DNA of 64,000 nt from Labrys miyagiensis (GTDB lineage Bacteria > Pseudomonadota > Alphaproteobacteria > Rhizobiales > Labraceae). The position numbers were made by a program, and so were the translations under genes. Below are positions 61,490 to 64,000 of the stretch, piece by piece (positions within the stretch are counted from its first letter, which is position 1; every line of letters begins with the position of its first letter). The notes under the pieces were generated by a model that searched no databases, had not been told where the DNA came from, and was given only the letters and a program-made list of their open reading frames with translations. The stretch covers positions 124,001 to 188,000 of the forward strand of contig NZ_BSPC01000024.1 in assembly GCF_030160835.1 (NCBI RefSeq), in the 5' to 3' direction.

Positions 61490-62377
61490 GTGACGCCGAG
61501 CGGCACCTATCCGATGCTCTACGCCTTCTTCGATGAGGCGGGCGCGCTCCGGCGCAGCGCTCTCACGCGCCAGATCGAGGCAGCGCTGAGGGCCGGTTCC
61601 GCCGGCGTCGCCATTCTGGGTCTCGCCACCGAGGCCAACAAGCTCACCCGCGCCGAAAAGCGGGCCTTGATCGAATGGACCCATGCCGATCTCGCCGGCC
61701 GCGCCCCGCTTGTCGTGACTGTCGGCGAGCCGAATCTCACCGAGACAATCGAGAGCGCCCGGGCGGCGCGTGCCGCCGGCGCCGGCTGGCTGATCCTGCA
61801 GCCGCCGCGCCCGCCGATCTCCTCGCGCGAGCTCATCCGCTATTTCGGCGCCGTGGCCGAGGCGGTCGATGCTCCCATCGGCATCCAGAACGCGCCTGAG
61901 TTCCTCGGCGTCGGCCTGTCCCCGGCGGAGCTGGTGGAACTCAACGACGCCCATCCCAATGTCAGCATCGTGAAGGCGGAGGCGAGCGCGCTGGCGGTCG
62001 GCCACCTCATCGACGTGCTCGACCGGCGCATGGCGGTGTTCAACGGCCGCGCCGGGCTGGAACTCACCGACAATTACCGGGCGGGGGTCGACGGCATGAT
62101 CCCGGGCATCGAGCTGATCGACCTGCAATGCGGGGTCGAGCGCGCCATGCGCTCCGGCAATGACGTCGAGGCCGAGGCGCTCTACCGCCACCTCCTGCCC
62201 TTTGTCGCCTTCGCCATGCAGGGCATCGAACATCTGGTGCTGCACGGCAAGCTCCTGGCGGCGCTGCGGCTGGGGCTGGTGCCGAGCGGACGGCGAATTC
62301 CCTCCGATCCACTCACCGCCCGGGGCGAAGCCTGGGTGCGCCGCTTTGCCGGGGAGTTGGGGCCGCTGGTGTTTTGA
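61490..62377 (+). CDS. DHDPS/NAL-family lyase or dehydratase
   Basis: 295 residues, TIM barrel of the DapA superfamily. Schiff-base lysine in VSIVKAEAS; the usual GTTGE reads GLATEAN. Starts with GTG after GGGAGGGAAGG. Near two sugar dehydrogenases it more likely acts on a 2-keto-3-deoxy sugar acid than in lysine synthesis. Substrate not provable from sequence. Confidence 0.85.
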   Translation: MTPSGTYPMLYAFFDEAGALRRSALTRQIEAALRAGSAGVAILGLATEANKLTRAEKRALIEWTHADLAGRAPLVVTVGEPNLTETIESARAARAAGAGWLILQPPRPPISSRELIRYFGAVAEAVDAPIGIQNAPEFLGVGLSPAELVELNDAHPNVSIVKAEASALAVGHLIDVLDRRMAVFNGRAGLELTDNYRAGVDGMIPGIELIDLQCGVERAMRSGNDVEAEALYRHLLPFVAFAMQGIEHLVLHGKLLAALRLGLVPSGRRIPSDPLTARGEAWVRRFAGELGPLVF

Positions 62378-62423
62378 GATTTGGAGGGAAGGTCTTCAGG
62401 AATTCCAGAACGAGGCGCAACGC

Positions 62424-62632
62424 AAAGCCTCCCTCACGAAGCTGGGGGTATCGCGCACACTTTGTGTGCGCTGGGACGAACGAAGTGAGGTCGGAGGGGG
62501 TGTGGGCGGAGTGAGGCACTCGGAACGTGACCTCAGATTGACGTTTCCCGTGTTTTATTCTGACCACACCCCCTCCGTCACGACTTCGTCGCGACACCTC
62601 CCCCAGCTTCGTGGGGGAGGCTTCCAGCGCCT
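62424..62632. repeat. Large composite palindrome (cctcccccacgaag family), copy 3
   Basis: Arms near 62427-62512 and 62565-62622, with the conserved ggggtgtggg / ccacacccc inner boundary. Compared with the 29.7-kb copy, the flanking arm sequences are exchanged left-to-right while the inner core keeps its orientation. Confidence 0.8.
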
Positions 62633-62677
62633 TCGCCAGATTATGAAGCGCGTGTTCCATCTGGCGTGAGGAAGCCC

Positions 62678-63415
62678 TCACCCATACCTGTGCAGCCCCG
62701 CGCCATGTGCCTTCAGCCAGGCCTTGGCTTCTTCGGTGCGCGGGCAGAGCTGGCGGCAGAGGCGCCAGAAGCGGGGGGAGTGGTTCATCTCCTTCAGGTG
62801 CGAGACCTCATGGGCTGCGAGATAGTCGAGCACGAAGGGCGGGGCCAGGATCAGGCGCCAGGAGAAGGCGAGTGCGCCCGTGGAGGAGCAGGAGCCCCAG
62901 CGGCTGGCGGTGTCCTTGACGCTCACCGGCCCATGCTTGACCCCGAGCGCCTGGGTGTGGCGCGTCACGGCCGCCTGCAGCTCCTTCAGCGCCTGTTTCT
63001 TCAGCCAGTCGGTCAGGCGGCGCGGCAGATGCTTGATGTCGCCATGCACGGCCAGCACCGGCGGGCTGCCCGCTTCCTGCTTCACCGTGCCCCGCCCTTC
63101 GGCCCGGTGCTCGATGCGGTGGGGCACGTCGCGAAAGGGCACCAGGGCGCCGGGCATGAAGGTGACGTCCTGCGCGAGCTTGGCGAGCTTCAGCGCGATC
63201 CAGCCGGCATGCTTGTCGGCAAAGGCCTTGGCGGTAGCCAGGCTCCCGCGCGCCGGCATGGAGAGCACGATATCGCGCTGCGCCGTGCGCACCCTCAGCG
63301 TGTAGCGGCGCGCCGAAGCCAGCCGCCTCACGGCGACCGGATAGGTGGTCGTCCCAATCCTGACCTCGATATGGGCAGGCTCGGGCGGCAGCGTGCGTCG
63401 GAACAGCGAAATCAT
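62678..63415 (-). CDS. YgjP/SprT-like zinc metallopeptidase
   Basis: 245 residues of the YgjP (DUF45) type: RWGSCSSTGALAFSWRL, then LDYLAAHEVSHLKEMNHSPR carrying HExxH and the downstream His. Cytoplasmic; substrate unknown. A run of convergent repeats separates it from the DHDPS-like gene. Confidence 0.9.
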   Translation of the reverse strand: MISLFRRTLPPEPAHIEVRIGTTTYPVAVRRLASARRYTLRVRTAQRDIVLSMPARGSLATAKAFADKHAGWIALKLAKLAQDVTFMPGALVPFRDVPHRIEHRAEGRGTVKQEAGSPPVLAVHGDIKHLPRRLTDWLKKQALKELQAAVTRHTQALGVKHGPVSVKDTASRWGSCSSTGALAFSWRLILAPPFVLDYLAAHEVSHLKEMNHSPRFWRLCRQLCPRTEEAKAWLKAHGAGLHRYG

Positions 63416-63506
63416 GCTCGAATCAGGGTCCAGGCTGCATCATAACCCGGATCGGGAAGGTGGGCATGGTAGGGGCGATCAGCAAGAGGCATTCGAAGGT
63501 AGACAC

Positions 63507-63619
63507 GGCGCGTCATTCCGGGCGACTGAAAGGAGACCCGGAATCTATGAATACCACCCTGCCAAGGTCGTGTTCATAGATTCCGGCTCTTCGCTTCGCT
63601 GCGGCCGGAATGACGCGCC
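63507..63619. repeat. Palindromic intergenic repeat, copy 2 (gcgtcattccgg family)
   Basis: Outer arms ggcgcgtcattccgg and complement, inner ccggaatctatgaa/ttcatagattccgg arms. About 90% alike to the copy at 623-729. Confidence 0.85.
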
Positions 63620-63652
63620 GCCCTTACCAATGCAACGATCAGGGATGCCGCC

Positions 63653-64000
63653 ATGACCCCCGGCCCCAGCCCCTGGTGGCATCCCCTCGCCCACCAGGAC
63701 CGCCGCCCCTTCCTTCTCGGCCGCAGCCGGCTGCTGGAGGGCCTGCGCGCCTTCTTCGCCGTAAGGGACTTCACCGAGGTCGAGACCGCCATCCTGCAGG
63801 TCTCGCCCGGCAACGAGACGCATCTGCATGCCTTCGCCACCGACCTCGTCGATGCCGATCTCTCCGTCCATCGGCGCTATCTGCATACCTCTCCGGAATT
63901 CGCCTGCAAGAAGCTGCTGGCGGCCGGGGAGCAGCGCATCTTCACCTTCGCCAAGGTCTTCCGAAACCGCGAGCGCACGGGCACCCACCACCCCGAATTC
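63653..64000 (+). CDS. epmA: EF-P lysine aminoacylase EpmA (GenX), N-terminal part
   Basis: 116 codons before the window ends. Class II lysyl-tRNA synthetase core without an anticodon domain: VRDFTEVETAILQVSPGNET, RRYLHTSPEFACKKLLAAG, KVFRNRERTGTHHPEF. It attaches (R)-beta-lysine to elongation factor P in partnership with EpmB. AGGGA lies a few nt upstream. Confidence 0.95.
   Translation, partial: MTPGPSPWWHPLAHQDRRPFLLGRSRLLEGLRAFFAVRDFTEVETAILQVSPGNETHLHAFATDLVDADLSVHRRYLHTSPEFACKKLLAAGEQRIFTFAKVFRNRERTGTHHPEF

Overview
The window is about 65% GC, densely coded DNA from an alphaproteobacterium, most likely a member of the Hyphomicrobiales (Rhizobiales). The evidence is the complete PhyR-NepR-sigmaEcfG general stress response module, the XdhABC/PuuD/PuuE purine pathway in its rhizobial form, a Ku plus three-domain LigD repair pair, and rhizobial-style palindromic intergenic repeats. 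The genus cannot be resolved from the sequence alone.

Layout. (1) 1-3440, minus strand: ligD then ku (non-homologous end joining), read from a perfect sigmaEcfG-type promoter. (2) 3.6-11.8 kb: an AT-rich leader followed by a two-gene unit, a membrane-anchored diheme cytochrome c and a 1550-residue protein joining a GMC flavin oxidoreductase to a patatin-like phospholipase whose catalytic halves are split by membrane segments. I found no described system that matches this and regard it as the best novel candidate. (3) 12.4-34.4 kb: purine catabolism. It comprises an NCS2 permease fused to a degenerate OHCU decarboxylase domain, xdhABC, guanine deaminase, two LysR regulators, PuuD urate hydroxylase, UraH, a PuuE-UraD fusion, allantoate amidohydrolase, a second M20 hydrolase, and the glyoxylate-to-phosphoglycerate branch (gcl, hyi, glxR, glycerate kinase). 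Together these take guanine or xanthine through urate and allantoate to glyoxylate and on to 2-phosphoglycerate. (4) 34.5-57.2 kb: a stress island. It holds an AI-2E exporter, DUF992, GH15, glgX, treY-treZ, csbD, a DUF2934 protein, a transglutaminase operon with three small proteins, two single-domain response regulators, phyR, nepR-ecfG plus a histidine kinase lacking recognisable ATP-binding boxes, and a hybrid histidine kinase. (5) 57.4-64 kb: argS, a sugar 1-dehydrogenase, an aldo/keto reductase, a DHDPS-family lyase, a YgjP-like metalloprotease and the start of epmA.

The unifying observation is that perfect GGAAC-N16-CGTT elements (the sigmaEcfG consensus) lie just upstream of at least six transcription units: ligD(-ku), the AI-2E exporter, response regulator 2, nepR-ecfG, csbD and the DUF2934 gene. 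One-mismatch versions precede seven more. The stress sigma factor, its phospho-switch and a sizeable part of its regulon therefore appear to lie in one window. Several families of palindromic repeats are interspersed, including a two-hairpin element of about 100 bp present four times, three of them inside the stress island.

Everything here is read by eye; family names rest on remembered motifs, not on database searches.
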